A stretch of DNA of 64,000 bases from Desulfovibrionaceae bacterium (GCA_015709315.1 JACCQI010000004.1:88248-152247); one strand, 5' to 3'. Shown: positions 30,811-39,827, numbered from the stretch's first letter. Numbers and translations: made by a program. Notes: a model not told the origin generated them from the sequence alone.

Positions 30811-31139
30811 TCAGACGTGGACCACGGTCACAGCGGTCGGCAGGCCGGTAAAGACATGCACGGCGTAGCCGGGGAAGGGAAGGCCGGGGCCGGCAGGAAG
30901 AGTCCGCGCACGTTAAAGCGCGCGGCAACGGCAGCGGCCACGTATCCGCCCATGCTCGAACCGGCCAGGATTGCGGGCCGGTCCGATGTCTCCAGCAGGG
31001 CGGCCAGCATCTCCGCCCGGCGGTCCGGGGCCTCCATGGCCAGGCCCAGCTCGGACGCGGTTTCGGCCAGGGCCGTGCTCTTGGACCCCCAGGGCAGCCC
31101 CAAGGAACCGTGGCACCAGATGAGACGATGATCGGGCAT
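30811..31139 (-). pseudogene. Alpha/beta hydrolase, truncated and probably frameshifted
   Basis: The start MPDHRLIWCHGS at 31139 lies 15 bp after the hybrid kinase gene. The nucleophile elbow GSSMGGYVAA is intact, as in YqiA-type esterases of about 190 residues. The uninterrupted frame ends at 30828 after 103 residues. From about residue 84 a neighbouring frame gives a far more hydrolase-like sequence (FPGYAVHVFTGLPTAVTVVH) before its own stop at 30811. The acid and histidine parts of the catalytic triad are missing. I infer a frameshift plus C-terminal loss. An inverted repeat TTCCCTTT-AAAG-AAAAGGGAA follows at 30751-30771. Confidence 0.55.
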
Positions 31140-31154
31140 GGCCTTCCGGTGCGG

Positions 31155-33152
31155 TTATGCCTGTTTTTCGGCCGCCAGCCGGCGGATGGCCTCGAAAAGC
31201 GCGCTTTTCTTGACCGGCTTGGGCAGGTGGTGGTCGGCTCCGGCCTCCAGGCAGCGCTCGGCGTCCTCGTTCAGGGCGTAGGCTGTCATGGCGATGATGG
31301 TTGCGGGCTTGAGTCCGCTTTCCCGCTCCCACTGCCGGATGGCGGCCGTGGCCTGGTAGCCGTCCATGACGGGCATCTGGATGTCCATGAGCACCAAATC
31401 CCAACTGCCTTCCTTGAACTTCTCGATTCCGTCCCGGCCGTTGGCGCACACGGTCAGGGAGCAGGGCGTGCCCTTCAGGTAGGTCTGGATGACGAAGGCG
31501 TTGTACTTGGAGTCCTCGAACATGAGAATGTTGGCGGCGGGCAGGTCCGCGCCGTCCTGGGAGGCGTCCCGGTCAGTGATGAGCCGTACCTCGGCGCTGG
31601 GCGAGATGTCGAAGGCGGCCGTGAAATGGAAGGTGCTTCCCTGGCCCGGCGTGCTTTCCGCCCAGATGCGGCCGCCCATCATCTGGACCAGCTCGCGGCT
31701 GATGGTCAGGCCCAGGCCCGTGCCGCCGAACTGCCGGGTGGTGGAGCTGTCAGCCTGGGTGAACGCCTCGAAGATGGAGGAAAGCTTGTCGCCCGGCACG
31801 CCCACGCCGGTGTCCCGGACGGAGAACTGGAGGAGCAGCCTGTCGTGGGCGGTCTGCATGGTTTCCACGGTCAGGTTGATGGATCCCTTTTCCGTGAATT
31901 TGACCGCATTGCCGAGCAGGTTGATGAGGATCTGCCTGAGCCGCGTTGGATCGCCCTTCAACTGGTCCGGGATCTCAGGGGATATGTTGCAGGTGAGTTC
32001 GAGCTTCCGCTGCTCCGCCTTGGGCTGGATGATGGAGCAGAGTTTGTCCATGCACTCGTTGAGCGAGAACCAGCGGTTGTTCAGTTCCATGTGCCCGGCC
32101 TCGATTTTGGACAGGTCCAGGATGTCGTCGAGAATTTCCAGCAGGTTTTCGCCCGCGGTGCGGAACACCTCCACGTACTTGGCCTGTTCCTTGGTGAGCT
32201 GCGTCTCCCACAGGATGTCGGCCATGCCGAGGATGGCGTTCATGGGCGTGCGGATTTCATGGCTCATGCTGGCCAGGAAGCTCGACTTGGCGATATTGGC
32301 GACTTCCGCCTCGCGCTTGGCGTTCCGCAACTCCTCGATGGCCTCGTTCAGGGAGGCGTTCTTGCTGTTGAGTTCCTCGGTTCGCTCCCTGACCATGGTT
32401 TCGAGCATCTCATGCTGGTTCTTCAGCTTCTCGTTGGCGTCGCTCAGGTCGCGGATGAGCAACAGGACCGATTCGCGCATGTCGTCGATGGCCCGAGCCA
32501 GGTTGCCCAGTTCCCCCGGTGCGGAGGTGTCGATGTGGCCGTTGAGGTCCCCGTCGGCGATGATGATGGCCGATTCCTCCAGTTTTTTGAGCGGGGCGAA
32601 GATGTTTTTCCGGGTGAAGTGCGTTGAGGTCAGGAATATGGCCGCGATGAGCAGCAGGGCAAGCCCGATGATGCCGCCCGCGTAGAGGAGCAGGTCGCTG
32701 CGGTATCCGGCCGTGGACACCACCAGGTTGAAGGAGCCGATCCAATCTCCGTATTTGCGGATTTCCACGGTGCTTGAAAGATATTCGTCCTTGTTGCGGA
32801 AGAAATTGAATTCCTTGCCCGCGAACCTCGGCCGGGTCTTGAGGGCCATGATCTCCTTGCCCGTGACCACCTCGGCGAAGACCACGTCGTTGTTTTGCAG
32901 CACGGCCTCGATGAAGTCGCGGGCCGAGGAGTGGTCCACCTGCCAGACGGCGGACGCCAGGCTGGTCTTGGCCAGGTGCGAGATGCTTTCGGCCTCTTCG
33001 GCCAGGCGTTTCTTGAGCAGGTAGCCGGTGAAGAAGACGATGGCCGCGGTGAAGCACAGGACGATGGCGCCGATGATGGCCATCTGGGCAATGGCGGCGC
33101 GACGGCTGAGCGAGTGGGCTCTGACCAGTTTTGTGTTTGAATCTGGCAGCAT
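31155..33152 (-). CDS. Hybrid sensor histidine kinase with C-terminal receiver
   Basis: 665 residues. Helix 1 is near residues 18-46 and helix 2 near 163-185, framing a periplasmic sensor domain of about 115 residues; a HAMP-like linker and a coiled coil (ERTEELNSKNASLNEAIEEL) follow. The HisKA box is ASMSHEIRTPMNAIL, the ATPase domain has ILINLLGNAVKFTEKG, DTGVGVP and GGTGLGL, and the receiver has VLMDIQMPVMDG with phospho-acceptor Asp and a KP lysine. The receiver's acidic pocket reads MFEDSKYN, i.e. E-D instead of D-D. The ligand is unknown. It is upstream of the decayed hydrolase. Confidence 0.92.
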   Translation of the reverse strand: MLPDSNTKLVRAHSLSRRAAIAQMAIIGAIVLCFTAAIVFFTGYLLKKRLAEEAESISHLAKTSLASAVWQVDHSSARDFIEAVLQNNDVVFAEVVTGKEIMALKTRPRFAGKEFNFFRNKDEYLSSTVEIRKYGDWIGSFNLVVSTAGYRSDLLLYAGGIIGLALLLIAAIFLTSTHFTRKNIFAPLKKLEESAIIIADGDLNGHIDTSAPGELGNLARAIDDMRESVLLLIRDLSDANEKLKNQHEMLETMVRERTEELNSKNASLNEAIEELRNAKREAEVANIAKSSFLASMSHEIRTPMNAILGMADILWETQLTKEQAKYVEVFRTAGENLLEILDDILDLSKIEAGHMELNNRWFSLNECMDKLCSIIQPKAEQRKLELTCNISPEIPDQLKGDPTRLRQILINLLGNAVKFTEKGSINLTVETMQTAHDRLLLQFSVRDTGVGVPGDKLSSIFEAFTQADSSTTRQFGGTGLGLTISRELVQMMGGRIWAESTPGQGSTFHFTAAFDISPSAEVRLITDRDASQDGADLPAANILMFEDSKYNAFVIQTYLKGTPCSLTVCANGRDGIEKFKEGSWDLVLMDIQMPVMDGYQATAAIRQWERESGLKPATIIAMTAYALNEDAERCLEAGADHHLPKPVKKSALFEAIRRLAAEKQA

Positions 33153-33289
33153 CGGTCTGTGGTCCTCGGTGCCGGTAAACGGTTCGGCACTCTGATCACA
33201 CTACGTTTCCCTCCCGTATTTGGCAAGGGCATGCCGGTCGATCGCGTTGCGGTTTTCGCATTGAATCGGTGCCGGGCGGGAGGGCGCGA

Positions 33290-33336
33290 AAAAGCCGGGC
33301 CGACTCGTGGTTGCGATGCGAGACGGCCCGGCTTTC
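33290..33336 (-). terminator. Terminator of CII-like paralogue 2
   Basis: On the minus strand, AAAGCCGGGCCG pairs with CGGCCCGGCTTT and TTCG follows, 40 bases after the stop. Confidence 0.8.
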
Positions 33337-33375
33337 CTGCAATGCTTCCGCTGCCGGGGTGAGGAGTGCCCGGAA

Positions 33376-33624
33376 CTAGGCGCTGCCCTTGTTCAGGGTC
33401 AGGCCCATTTCGGTCGCCATGAACTGCAGGGGCCGGATGTCATGCGTCACCTTCATGATTTCCAGCAAGGTTTCGGCGCCCAGCTTCGCGCTGACGTCGA
33501 ACGGGTTGATTTCGCGCATGAGAGTGGAGTACGGCTTCTGGATCTTTTCGGCCACGTCCTTGGCCTGGATGCCGCTGTCGAGAATGCAGTCCTGAACTAC
33601 CTTGGTTACATTCTTTTCAAACAT
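33376..33624 (-). CDS. CII-like small regulatory protein, paralogue 2
   Basis: 82 residues, starting MFEKNVTKVVQD at 33624 behind GCGGGAGGGCAAA. It has the same CII-like pattern as the gene at 30286-30591 (KPYSTLMREINPFD, AKLGAETLLEIMKVTHDI, LQFMATEMG). The region 145-220 bp upstream holds three TGTCGC...GCGACA palindromes, which look like operators. It ends with a strong terminator, so it is a single-gene unit. Target genes are unknown. Confidence 0.7.
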   Translation of the reverse strand: MFEKNVTKVVQDCILDSGIQAKDVAEKIQKPYSTLMREINPFDVSAKLGAETLLEIMKVTHDIRPLQFMATEMGLTLNKGSA

Positions 33625-33768
33625 TTTGCCCTCCCGCACATGTTTGTGGTGATGTACTGCGGCGCAGCACTGCGAGGGATTCAGCAACTGGCGTGCCAGG
33701 ATGGAATTAGGGGCGTGATTAGGTGTAATTTCTAAGACTTATAATTGGTTTTCGTATTTGGGAATACC

Positions 33769-33844
33769 TGTCGCGCATGCGACAGAGCATGTCGCATGCG
33801 ACATTTTTGTGCAACGGATGCTACATAAGTGTCGCAATGCGACA
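33769..33844. promoter_or_regulatory. Three palindromic operator-like sites TGTCGC-N2-4-GCGACA
   Basis: Site 1 at 33769-33784 has a 4-bp spacer, site 2 at 33790-33803 a 2-bp spacer, and site 3 at 33830-33844 a 3-bp spacer. Centres are 20 and 40.5 bp apart, i.e. about two and four helical turns, so a dimeric regulator could bind all three on one face. They lie upstream of CII-like paralogue 2. The rest of the 33625-33999 gap holds only an AT-rich promoter-like stretch and a terminator. Confidence 0.65.
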
Positions 33845-33871
33845 GGAGTGGCGGGGGAGTAAAAGAAGGAA

Positions 33872-33895
33872 GGGGAGCCGCCTTGGCGGCTCCCC
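33872..33895 (-). terminator. Terminator after the TetR gene and the 40-residue frame
   Basis: On the minus strand, GGGGAGCCGCC-AA-GGCGGCTCCCC is followed by TTCCTTCTTTT. Confidence 0.8.
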
Positions 33896-33999
33896 GTATT
33901 CCCGGCATAGCCGGGGAGGTCTGTCCGAATCGTATCTGTCAGGCGTTCAGGTGTGGGTTGCGGTCCATTCCGATGCCTTTAGGAGGTGATCCGATCGGG

Positions 34000-34122
34000 C
34001 TAAGAGTTTTGGTTGCGGGTCCAATCCTGGGACCAGGTCTTGAATGAGTCGATATAGTTCAGCCATGTCCGGCTGCCCAGGATGATCTCCAGTATGCGGG
34101 ATGCCGTAAGGTTGGTAAACAT
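34000..34122 (-). CDS. Possible 40-residue small protein in the tetR unit
   Basis: The frame starts with ATG at 34122, about 75 bp after the TetR stop and behind an AGAGGA element, and ends before a clear terminator. The sequence begins MFTNLTASRILEIILGSRTW and is tryptophan-rich in its second half, including LNYIDSFKTWSQDW. It resembles no family I know. Its place between tetR and a terminator suggests translation, but the length allows chance. Confidence 0.4.
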   Translation of the reverse strand: MFTNLTASRILEIILGSRTWLNYIDSFKTWSQDWTRNQNS

Positions 34123-34197
34123 GTCTGTGTCCTCTTCTGTGTAAACTTTGTGTCGGTCAGTCTGCGAGTTCCTGCCGTCGACGTGCCAGGTGTTTTA

Positions 34198-34788
34198 TCA
34201 ACAGCCGTCCTGGCCGGGGCTGTTTTTGAGGCTGCGGACAACGTGCTTGATGGTCTCCTCGAATATCCTCCCGGTTTCATAGGGAGTGAGAAGATTGGTT
34301 CGGACGGAACCCACGATGTTGCCGTAGATGATCAACGCGGTCTCCTTCACGGGAAGGGGGCGGATCGATCCGTCCTGCATGCCGTTGGTCACGCAGCGTT
34401 TCAGCTCGTCGATGAAGACGGTGAACTTGTCGGCCACCTTGGCCGCGTCCACGCTTGCCTCGACGTGGCTGAACGGAGAACACCGGAGCAGAATCGGAAA
34501 CCGCAGCCTGTGTTCCTCCGTAAATTGAAAGTACGCGGTCATGTACCGCTCCACGGCCTCCAGCCCTGTATAGTCGCCGGAAGTCGCCTGTGTAAGGCAG
34601 GAGACAAGCTTGTCCGCCATGTCGAAACCGGCGGCCAGGTAAAGCTCCTGCTTGCTGCCGAAGTAGTGCGAGACCAGGCCGAAGGAAACCTGCGCCCTGC
34701 CCGCCACGTCCTTGACGGTGGCGGCGGTGAATCCCAGTTCGCCGAAGGCTTCCTGGGCGGCTCGGAGTATGGCTTCCTTCTTGGTCAT
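34198..34788 (-). CDS. TetR-family transcriptional regulator, likely self-regulated
   Basis: 196 residues. The N-terminal helix-turn-helix is clear: EAILRAAQEAFGELGFTAATVKDVAGRAQVSFGLVSHYFGSKQELYLA. The C-terminal domain is the variable ligand-binding part. The start MTKKEA at 34788 has CGAGGTACC before it; an in-frame start six codons upstream has none. Two near-perfect palindromes lie 25-75 bp upstream, which strongly suggests autorepression. glnS upstream is separated by a terminator, so the regulated target other than itself is not obvious. Confidence 0.9.
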   Translation of the reverse strand: MTKKEAILRAAQEAFGELGFTAATVKDVAGRAQVSFGLVSHYFGSKQELYLAAGFDMADKLVSCLTQATSGDYTGLEAVERYMTAYFQFTEEHRLRFPILLRCSPFSHVEASVDAAKVADKFTVFIDELKRCVTNGMQDGSIRPLPVKETALIIYGNIVGSVRTNLLTPYETGRIFEETIKHVVRSLKNSPGQDGC

Positions 34789-34812
34789 GGTACCTCGGTT
34801 TTTCATATCGAT

Positions 34813-34863
34813 TGATTGTACAATCAGCCTGTTGATTCAGCTATAGATTGATTGAACAATCAA
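34813..34863. promoter_or_regulatory. Paired TetR operators
   Basis: TGATTGTACAATCA at 34813-34826 is a perfect palindrome; TTGATTGAACAATCAA at 34848-34863 has the same half-sites with one central mismatch. Their centres are 36 bp apart, just upstream of the TetR start. Confidence 0.8.
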
Positions 34864-34910
34864 TGTCAAGCGGCGATGTGAAAAAAAGCGCATTAATTTT
34901 ATGGCCGCCA

Positions 34911-34940
34911 CAAGTAAAGCCCCTTGCGGGGCTTTACTTG
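34911..34940 (-). terminator. Terminator of glnS
   Basis: CAAGTAAAGCCCC-GC-AAGGGGCTTTACTTG type stem, about 40 bases after the glnS stop. Confidence 0.88.
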
Positions 34941-34981
34941 TTTCAGAAAAACACGTCCGGCATGCGCGCCGGGACCGGCGG

Positions 34982-36757
34982 CTATTTGCCTATCTGCTTC
35001 TGGATCTTGGCCCAGGAATCGCGCAGGGTGGCCGTGCGGTTGAAGACCAGGTTTTCGCCGGGCCGGTGGTCGCGCAGGTCGGCGCAGAAGTAGCCGGTGC
35101 GCTCGAACTGGAAGTTGGTCCCCGCGGGCATGTCCCTGATGGCGGGTTCCACCCGGCATTCGGGCAGCACTTCCAGGGAGTCCGGGTTGACCAAGTCGAT
35201 GAAGGTCTTGCCCTCGCCCGGCGCGTTGGGGTTGTCCGTGGTGAACAGGTTCCCGTAGTTGCGGATCTCGGCCTTGAGGCCGTGCCGGGCCGACACCCAG
35301 TGCAGGGTGCCCTTGACCTTGCGGCCGTCATCGGACCAGCCGCCCTTGGTGGCGGGGTCGTAGGTGGCGCGGATTTCCGTGATCCGGCCTTCCGCGTCCT
35401 TTTCATAGCCCGTGCAGGTGACGTAGTAGGCGGCGCGCAGGCGCACCTCGCGGCCCGGTCCCAGGCGGAAGAATTTCTTGGGCGGCTCCTCCATGAAGTC
35501 GGCGCGTTCGATCCACAGCTCACGGGAGAACGGGACCGTGCGGGCGCCGAAGGATTCGTCCTCGGGATGGAGCGGAATCGTGAACTCGTCCACCTGGTCC
35601 TCGGGATAGTTCTCGATGACCAGTTTGACCGGGTCCAGCACGCCCATGTAGCGCGGGGCGCGTTCGTTCAGGTCCTGGCGCAGGCAGTGCTCGAGCAGGG
35701 CGTATTCAACGGTGGAGTCCGCCTTGGCCACGCCGATGCGGTCGCAGAAGTCGCGGATGGACTCCGGGGTGAAGCCCCGGCGGCGAAAGCCGCAGATGGT
35801 GGGCATGCGCGGGTCGTCCCAGCCCGAGACGTGGCCCTCCCGCACCAGTTGGATGAGCTTGCGCTTGGAGAGCACGGTGCCGGTGATGTTCAGGCGGGCG
35901 AACTCGAACTGGTAGGGGCGCTGGTTGAAGCCGGGCAGTGCGGCCAATTCATTATATATATCCGCGTGTCTGCCGAAGAGTTCCGGGTGCTTCAGCCCGG
36001 CCATGAGCGTGTCCACGCACCAGTCGTAGAGCGGGCGGTTGTTTTCGAACTCCAGGGTGCAGACGGAGTGGGTGATGCCCTCGATGGCGTCGGACAGCCC
36101 GTGGGTGAAATCGTACATGGGGTAGATGCACCAGGCGTCGCCCGTGCGGTGGTGGTCGGCGTGCTTGATGCGGTACAGGGCCGGGTCGCGCAGCATGACG
36201 TTGGGGGCGCTCATGTCGATCCGGGCGCGCAGGATGCACTCGCCGTCCTTCATCTCGCCCGCCCGCATGCGGCGGAACTGGTCGAGGTTCTCCGAGGGGG
36301 TCCGGTCGCGGTAGGGCGAGTCGATGCCCGGCTCGGTGAGGGTGCCGCGCGTGGCGCGGATCTCGTCGGCGCTCTGGTGGTCCACGTAGGCTTTGCCCAT
36401 CTTGATGAACAGCTCGGCGATGCAGTAGAGCTTTTCGAAGTAGTCCGAGGCAAAGGGGTTGGCGTCCCAGTCGAAGCCGAGCCAGCGCACGTCCTCGCGG
36501 ATGGAGTCCACGTACTCGATCTCTTCCTTGACCGGGTTGGTGTCGTCGAAGCGCAGGTTGCATTTGCCCTGGTAGTCGCGGGCGATGCCGAAGTTCAGGC
36601 AGATGGACTTGGCGTGCCCGATGTGCAGGTAGCCGTTGGGTTCGGGCGGGAAGCGCGTATGCACGCGGCCGCCGTACTTGCCGTCCTCCAGGTCCCTGTC
36701 GATGATCTGGCGGATGAAATCCTTGCCTTTTTCCGGGGTGTCACCTTTGGCGCTCAT
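34982..36757 (-). CDS. glnS: Glutaminyl-tRNA synthetase
   Basis: A 591-residue class I synthetase that charges tRNA-Gln. The HIGH motif is at 45-48 (GYLHIGHAK), the KMSKS equivalent is VLSKRKL near residue 284, and [11 protein letters not shown] is the conserved GlnRS/GluRS segment. The C-terminal beta-barrel anticodon-binding domain is present, and the length is about that of E. coli GlnRS plus a short tail. It starts behind CGAGGTTTTTC. It is a single-gene unit. Confidence 0.96.
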   Translation of the reverse strand: MSAKGDTPEKGKDFIRQIIDRDLEDGKYGGRVHTRFPPEPNGYLHIGHAKSICLNFGIARDYQGKCNLRFDDTNPVKEEIEYVDSIREDVRWLGFDWDANPFASDYFEKLYCIAELFIKMGKAYVDHQSADEIRATRGTLTEPGIDSPYRDRTPSENLDQFRRMRAGEMKDGECILRARIDMSAPNVMLRDPALYRIKHADHHRTGDAWCIYPMYDFTHGLSDAIEGITHSVCTLEFENNRPLYDWCVDTLMAGLKHPELFGRHADIYNELAALPGFNQRPYQFEFARLNITGTVLSKRKLIQLVREGHVSGWDDPRMPTICGFRRRGFTPESIRDFCDRIGVAKADSTVEYALLEHCLRQDLNERAPRYMGVLDPVKLVIENYPEDQVDEFTIPLHPEDESFGARTVPFSRELWIERADFMEEPPKKFFRLGPGREVRLRAAYYVTCTGYEKDAEGRITEIRATYDPATKGGWSDDGRKVKGTLHWVSARHGLKAEIRNYGNLFTTDNPNAPGEGKTFIDLVNPDSLEVLPECRVEPAIRDMPAGTNFQFERTGYFCADLRDHRPGENLVFNRTATLRDSWAKIQKQIGK

Positions 36758-36982
36758 GAAAAACCTCGTTTATATTTCCGTGCCCGATGCGGGCCGTGAC
36801 GTCGAAAGAGGGCCGTGCCGCGTTCGGCACCGCCGACGGATTCAGGAAATACGGGAATTCGGCATGGCGGTCAACGCCCCCGTGCGCCGCCGGGCGGCGG
36901 CCGGGGAATCATTGACCCGGATGGCGTCCGGGCGTAGTTTTCGGCATGGCCGAAATCGTAAACCGTCATCAGGGAGTGAATC

Positions 36983-37804
36983 ATGCCCCTTTTTACTGTT
37001 GACCCGGACAAATGCAACGGCGACGGGCGCTGCGCCGCGGAATGCCCTGCGGGGTGCATCGAGTTCACCAAGGGAACGCTCCCCGTGCCGCATGAGAAGA
37101 AGCAGGCGTATTGCCTGTCCTGCGGCCATTGCGTGGCCGTCTGCCCCTCGGGTGCCCTGCGCCTGGCGCGGTTCCCGGTCAAGAGCGTGCCCCTGGAGCG
37201 GTCCATGGCCGTTAGCCTGGAGCAGGCGGAACAGTTTCTCAAGGGACGGCGTTCCGTGCGCTTCTTCAAGGACCGGGCCGTGGACGAGGCGTTGCTGGCG
37301 CGCCTTTTGTCCGTCGTCGAATACTGCCCGTCGGGCCACAACGCCCGGTCCGCCCGGTGGCTGGTGGCGTCCACCCGGGAGAAGGTGGCCGAGTTGGCGG
37401 GTGTGGTGGTGGAGTGGATGCGCGGCGAGGTCGAGGCGGACAGCCCCATGGCCGGGCATCTGCATCTGTCGGGCATCGTGCGCGCCTTTGACGACGGCCT
37501 GGACCTGGTCTGCCGCCATGCCCCGGCCCTGGCCGTGGCCTATGGCCCGGTGGCGGGCATCACTCCCCGCGAAGACGCGGTCATTGCGATCACCTACCTG
37601 GACCTGGCCGCTCATGCCGCCGGGCTGGGCGGGTGCTGGTGCGGATACCTGATGGCCGCCGCGGCGCACGACCCGCGCGTCGGCAAGGCCCTGGGCGTGC
37701 CCGACGGCTCGACCGTGTACGGGGCGCTCATGCTCGGGGAACCGGCGCACCGATACAGGGCCATTCCGCCACGGCCCGAGCCGGACGTGCAGTGGCTGTA
37801 CTGA
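36983..37804 (+). CDS. Ferredoxin-nitroreductase fusion protein
   Basis: 273 residues. Residues 1-60 hold two [4Fe-4S] ferredoxin motifs: CNGDGRCAAECP at 11-22 and CLSCGHCVAVCP at 44-55. Residues 75-273 are an FMN nitroreductase domain (RRSVRFFKDRAVDEALLARLL; AGLGGCWCGYLM). Fusions of this kind pass electrons from a low-potential donor to flavin without NAD(P)H. The substrate is unknown. TCAGGGAGTGAATC precedes the start. It stands alone and shares a terminator with dctM. Confidence 0.88.
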   Translation: MPLFTVDPDKCNGDGRCAAECPAGCIEFTKGTLPVPHEKKQAYCLSCGHCVAVCPSGALRLARFPVKSVPLERSMAVSLEQAEQFLKGRRSVRFFKDRAVDEALLARLLSVVEYCPSGHNARSARWLVASTREKVAELAGVVVEWMRGEVEADSPMAGHLHLSGIVRAFDDGLDLVCRHAPALAVAYGPVAGITPREDAVIAITYLDLAAHAAGLGGCWCGYLMAAAAHDPRVGKALGVPDGSTVYGALMLGEPAHRYRAIPPRPEPDVQWLY

Positions 37805-37840
37805 CGGCCGCCGATATCGATTCCGTTCACAGTGAACGAA

Positions 37841-37865
37841 AAGGGCCGCCCCATGGACGGCCCTT
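37841..37865. terminator. Bidirectional terminator between the nitroreductase gene and dctM
   Basis: AAGGGCCGCCCC-AT-GGACGGCCCTT stem between convergent genes, with TTTC downstream on the plus strand. Confidence 0.8.
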
Positions 37866-37889
37866 TCTTGTGGACGGTGTTTGCGGCCG

Positions 37890-39203
37890 TCAATACATCA
37901 GCCCCGGCAGGAACAGGATGATCTGCGGGAAGATGAAGAGCAGGGCGATGCCGGTGACGATGGACAGCATGAAGGGCAGGATGCCTTTGAACACGTCCTC
38001 CAGCGTCACGTCGGGCGCGATTTTTTGGCACATGCCGAAGACCACGTACACGTTGATGCCCACCGGCGGGGTGATGACGCCCATCTCCGCGACCAGCACG
38101 ATGATGATGCCGAACCAGATGGGGTCGTAGCCCATGTCCATGACCACCGGGAAGAAGACCGGGATGGTCAGCATGATGAGCGCCAGGGAATCCATGAAGC
38201 AGCCGCCGATGAAGTAGATCAGGATGATGGCCCCCATGATGGCGAACGAGGGCATGTCGAAGGAGGACACCCAGTTGGCGATGTCGAAGGGGATGCGGGT
38301 CACGGCCAGGAATTTGCCGAAGACCACCGCGCCCGCGATGAGCACCAGCACCATGCAGGAGGTCCGCAGGGTCTCGTGCAGCGAGTTGACGAACGCCTTC
38401 CAGGAGAGCTGCCGTTTGATGACGGCCAGGGCGAGCACGCCGATGACGCCGATGCTGGCCGCCTCCGTGGGGGTGAACAGCCCCCAGAACAGGCCGCCGA
38501 TGACCAGCATGAAGATCAGGATGGTGTCGATCAGGTTGGCCAGGGAGCGGAGTTTCTCGCTCCAGGTGTACGGGTCCCCCTTGGGGCCGAGCTTGGGGTT
38601 GATGCGGCACTGGATGTCGATGCCGATGACGAACAGCGCGGTCAGCAGGATGGCCGGGAGGATGCCGGACACGAACAGCGCGCCGATGGACTGCTCGGTG
38701 AGCACGCCGTAGATGATGAGCACCACCGAGGGCGGCATGATCATGCCCAGGCTGCCGCCGGACGCCACCGAGGCCGCGGCCAGGGAGTTGGCGTACCCGT
38801 AGCGCTTCATCTCCGGGATGCCCACCGTGGACATGGTGGCCGCCGTGGCCGGGCTGGAGCCGCAGACCGCGCCGAAGGCGGTGCAGGCCGAGACCGTGGC
38901 CATGGCCAGGCCGCCGCGCGTGCCGCCCAGGAAGCGGTAGGCGGTCTCGTACAGCCGCCGTGAGATGCCGCAGTTGAAGGCGATCTGGCCCATGAGGATG
39001 AACAGCGGGATGGTGGACAGCTCGTAGGAGGCGAACGCGTCGTAGATGTTGCGGCTCATCAGGTTGAGCCCGCCCTTCCACGAGGTGAGCAGGGAGAAGC
39101 CGATGAAGCCCACGAGCATCATCACGAAGGCCACGGGCATCCTGGTCATGAACAGGAAGACCATGACGACGATGCCGATGATTCCGGCGGTGGTCGGATC
39201 CAT
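37890..39203 (-). CDS. dctM: TRAP transporter large permease subunit
   Basis: 437 residues with about twelve hydrophobic helices, the DctM-type ion-coupled permease of a tripartite TRAP carboxylate transporter. Family patterns include FILMGQIAFNCGISRRLYETAYRFLG near the start, SACTAFGAVCGSSPATAATMSTVGIPEMKRYGY, and MIMPPSVVLIIYGVLTEQSIGALFVSGI. It follows dctQ with 2 bp between stop and start, so it is coupled. The DctP ligand sets the substrate, which is not known. Confidence 0.93.
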   Translation of the reverse strand: MDPTTAGIIGIVVMVFLFMTRMPVAFVMMLVGFIGFSLLTSWKGGLNLMSRNIYDAFASYELSTIPLFILMGQIAFNCGISRRLYETAYRFLGGTRGGLAMATVSACTAFGAVCGSSPATAATMSTVGIPEMKRYGYANSLAAASVASGGSLGMIMPPSVVLIIYGVLTEQSIGALFVSGILPAILLTALFVIGIDIQCRINPKLGPKGDPYTWSEKLRSLANLIDTILIFMLVIGGLFWGLFTPTEAASIGVIGVLALAVIKRQLSWKAFVNSLHETLRTSCMVLVLIAGAVVFGKFLAVTRIPFDIANWVSSFDMPSFAIMGAIILIYFIGGCFMDSLALIMLTIPVFFPVVMDMGYDPIWFGIIIVLVAEMGVITPPVGINVYVVFGMCQKIAPDVTLEDVFKGILPFMLSIVTGIALLFIFPQIILFLPGLMY

Positions 39204-39205
39204 GG

Positions 39206-39691
39206 CTAGTCCCTCCCGCCCTTGAAGAATTTGACGATGTCCGCGAGCAGGCAGACGGCATAGACGAGGAAGCCGAAGGACAGGACGTAGACCACCATGT
39301 ATTCGGGCAGTTCCAGGTTCATGGACACCTCGCCCGACTCGGCCAGGGTTCCGGCATACGCGTACATGCGCCAGGTGACGATGGCCAACAGGACCAGGGT
39401 GGCGGAGTCGGTGACCAGCTTGAGGCGTCTGCGGATGCGCGCGGGCAGACGGCGGACGAGGATCTCGACGCCGATGTGGCTTTTCTGCCGGTGGGCGTAG
39501 GGCAGGGCGAAGCCCACGGCCACGACGCCGAGGATGGTCACGATCTCCTCGCATCCGAAGATCGGGGTGTTGAAGGCCCCGCGCAGGAACACGTCCATGC
39601 CCGTCATGGCGGCCATCCCGGCCAGGCAGACGGCCGCGATGAAGCGCATGGTCCGTTCCGTAAGGCCGAGCAGGCCCTTTGCTTCTTCCAT
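39206..39691 (-). CDS. dctQ: TRAP transporter small permease subunit
   Basis: 161 residues with four hydrophobic helices, the DctQ type. The GCEEIVTILGVVAVGFALPYAHRQKSHIGVEILVRRLP region is typical of the family. The start MEEAKG at 39691 is chosen because AAGGATTTTGAA precedes it; an ATG seven codons upstream has only a G-rich hairpin in front. Confidence 0.9.
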   Translation of the reverse strand: MEEAKGLLGLTERTMRFIAAVCLAGMAAMTGMDVFLRGAFNTPIFGCEEIVTILGVVAVGFALPYAHRQKSHIGVEILVRRLPARIRRRLKLVTDSATLVLLAIVTWRMYAYAGTLAESGEVSMNLELPEYMVVYVLSFGFLVYAVCLLADIVKFFKGGRD

Positions 39692-39716
39692 TTCAAAATC
39701 CTTTTTGTGCATGAAA

Positions 39717-39742
39717 CGGGGCGGGCCGTCCGGCCCGCCCCG
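39717..39742 (-). terminator. Hairpin between dctP and dctQ, possible attenuator
   Basis: CGGGGCGGGCCG-GACGGCCCGCCCCG is a very stable stem in the dctP-dctQ gap with only a short T-tract (GTTTC) after it. It may raise dctP over dctQM by partial termination or by protecting the 3' end. Confidence 0.6.
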
Positions 39743-39827
39743 CAGTCTGGCGGTTGGACGCTGTTTCAGCGTGGATCGGGTGAATTCCGGGATGGCTCCG
39801 TCGTCCGGCGTTCGGTCCGTCGGCTTC

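Noticed and set aside
20055..33624. Prophage
   Set aside because: An S24 repressor and two CII-like proteins are present, but there is no integrase, terminase, capsid or tail gene and no attachment repeat.
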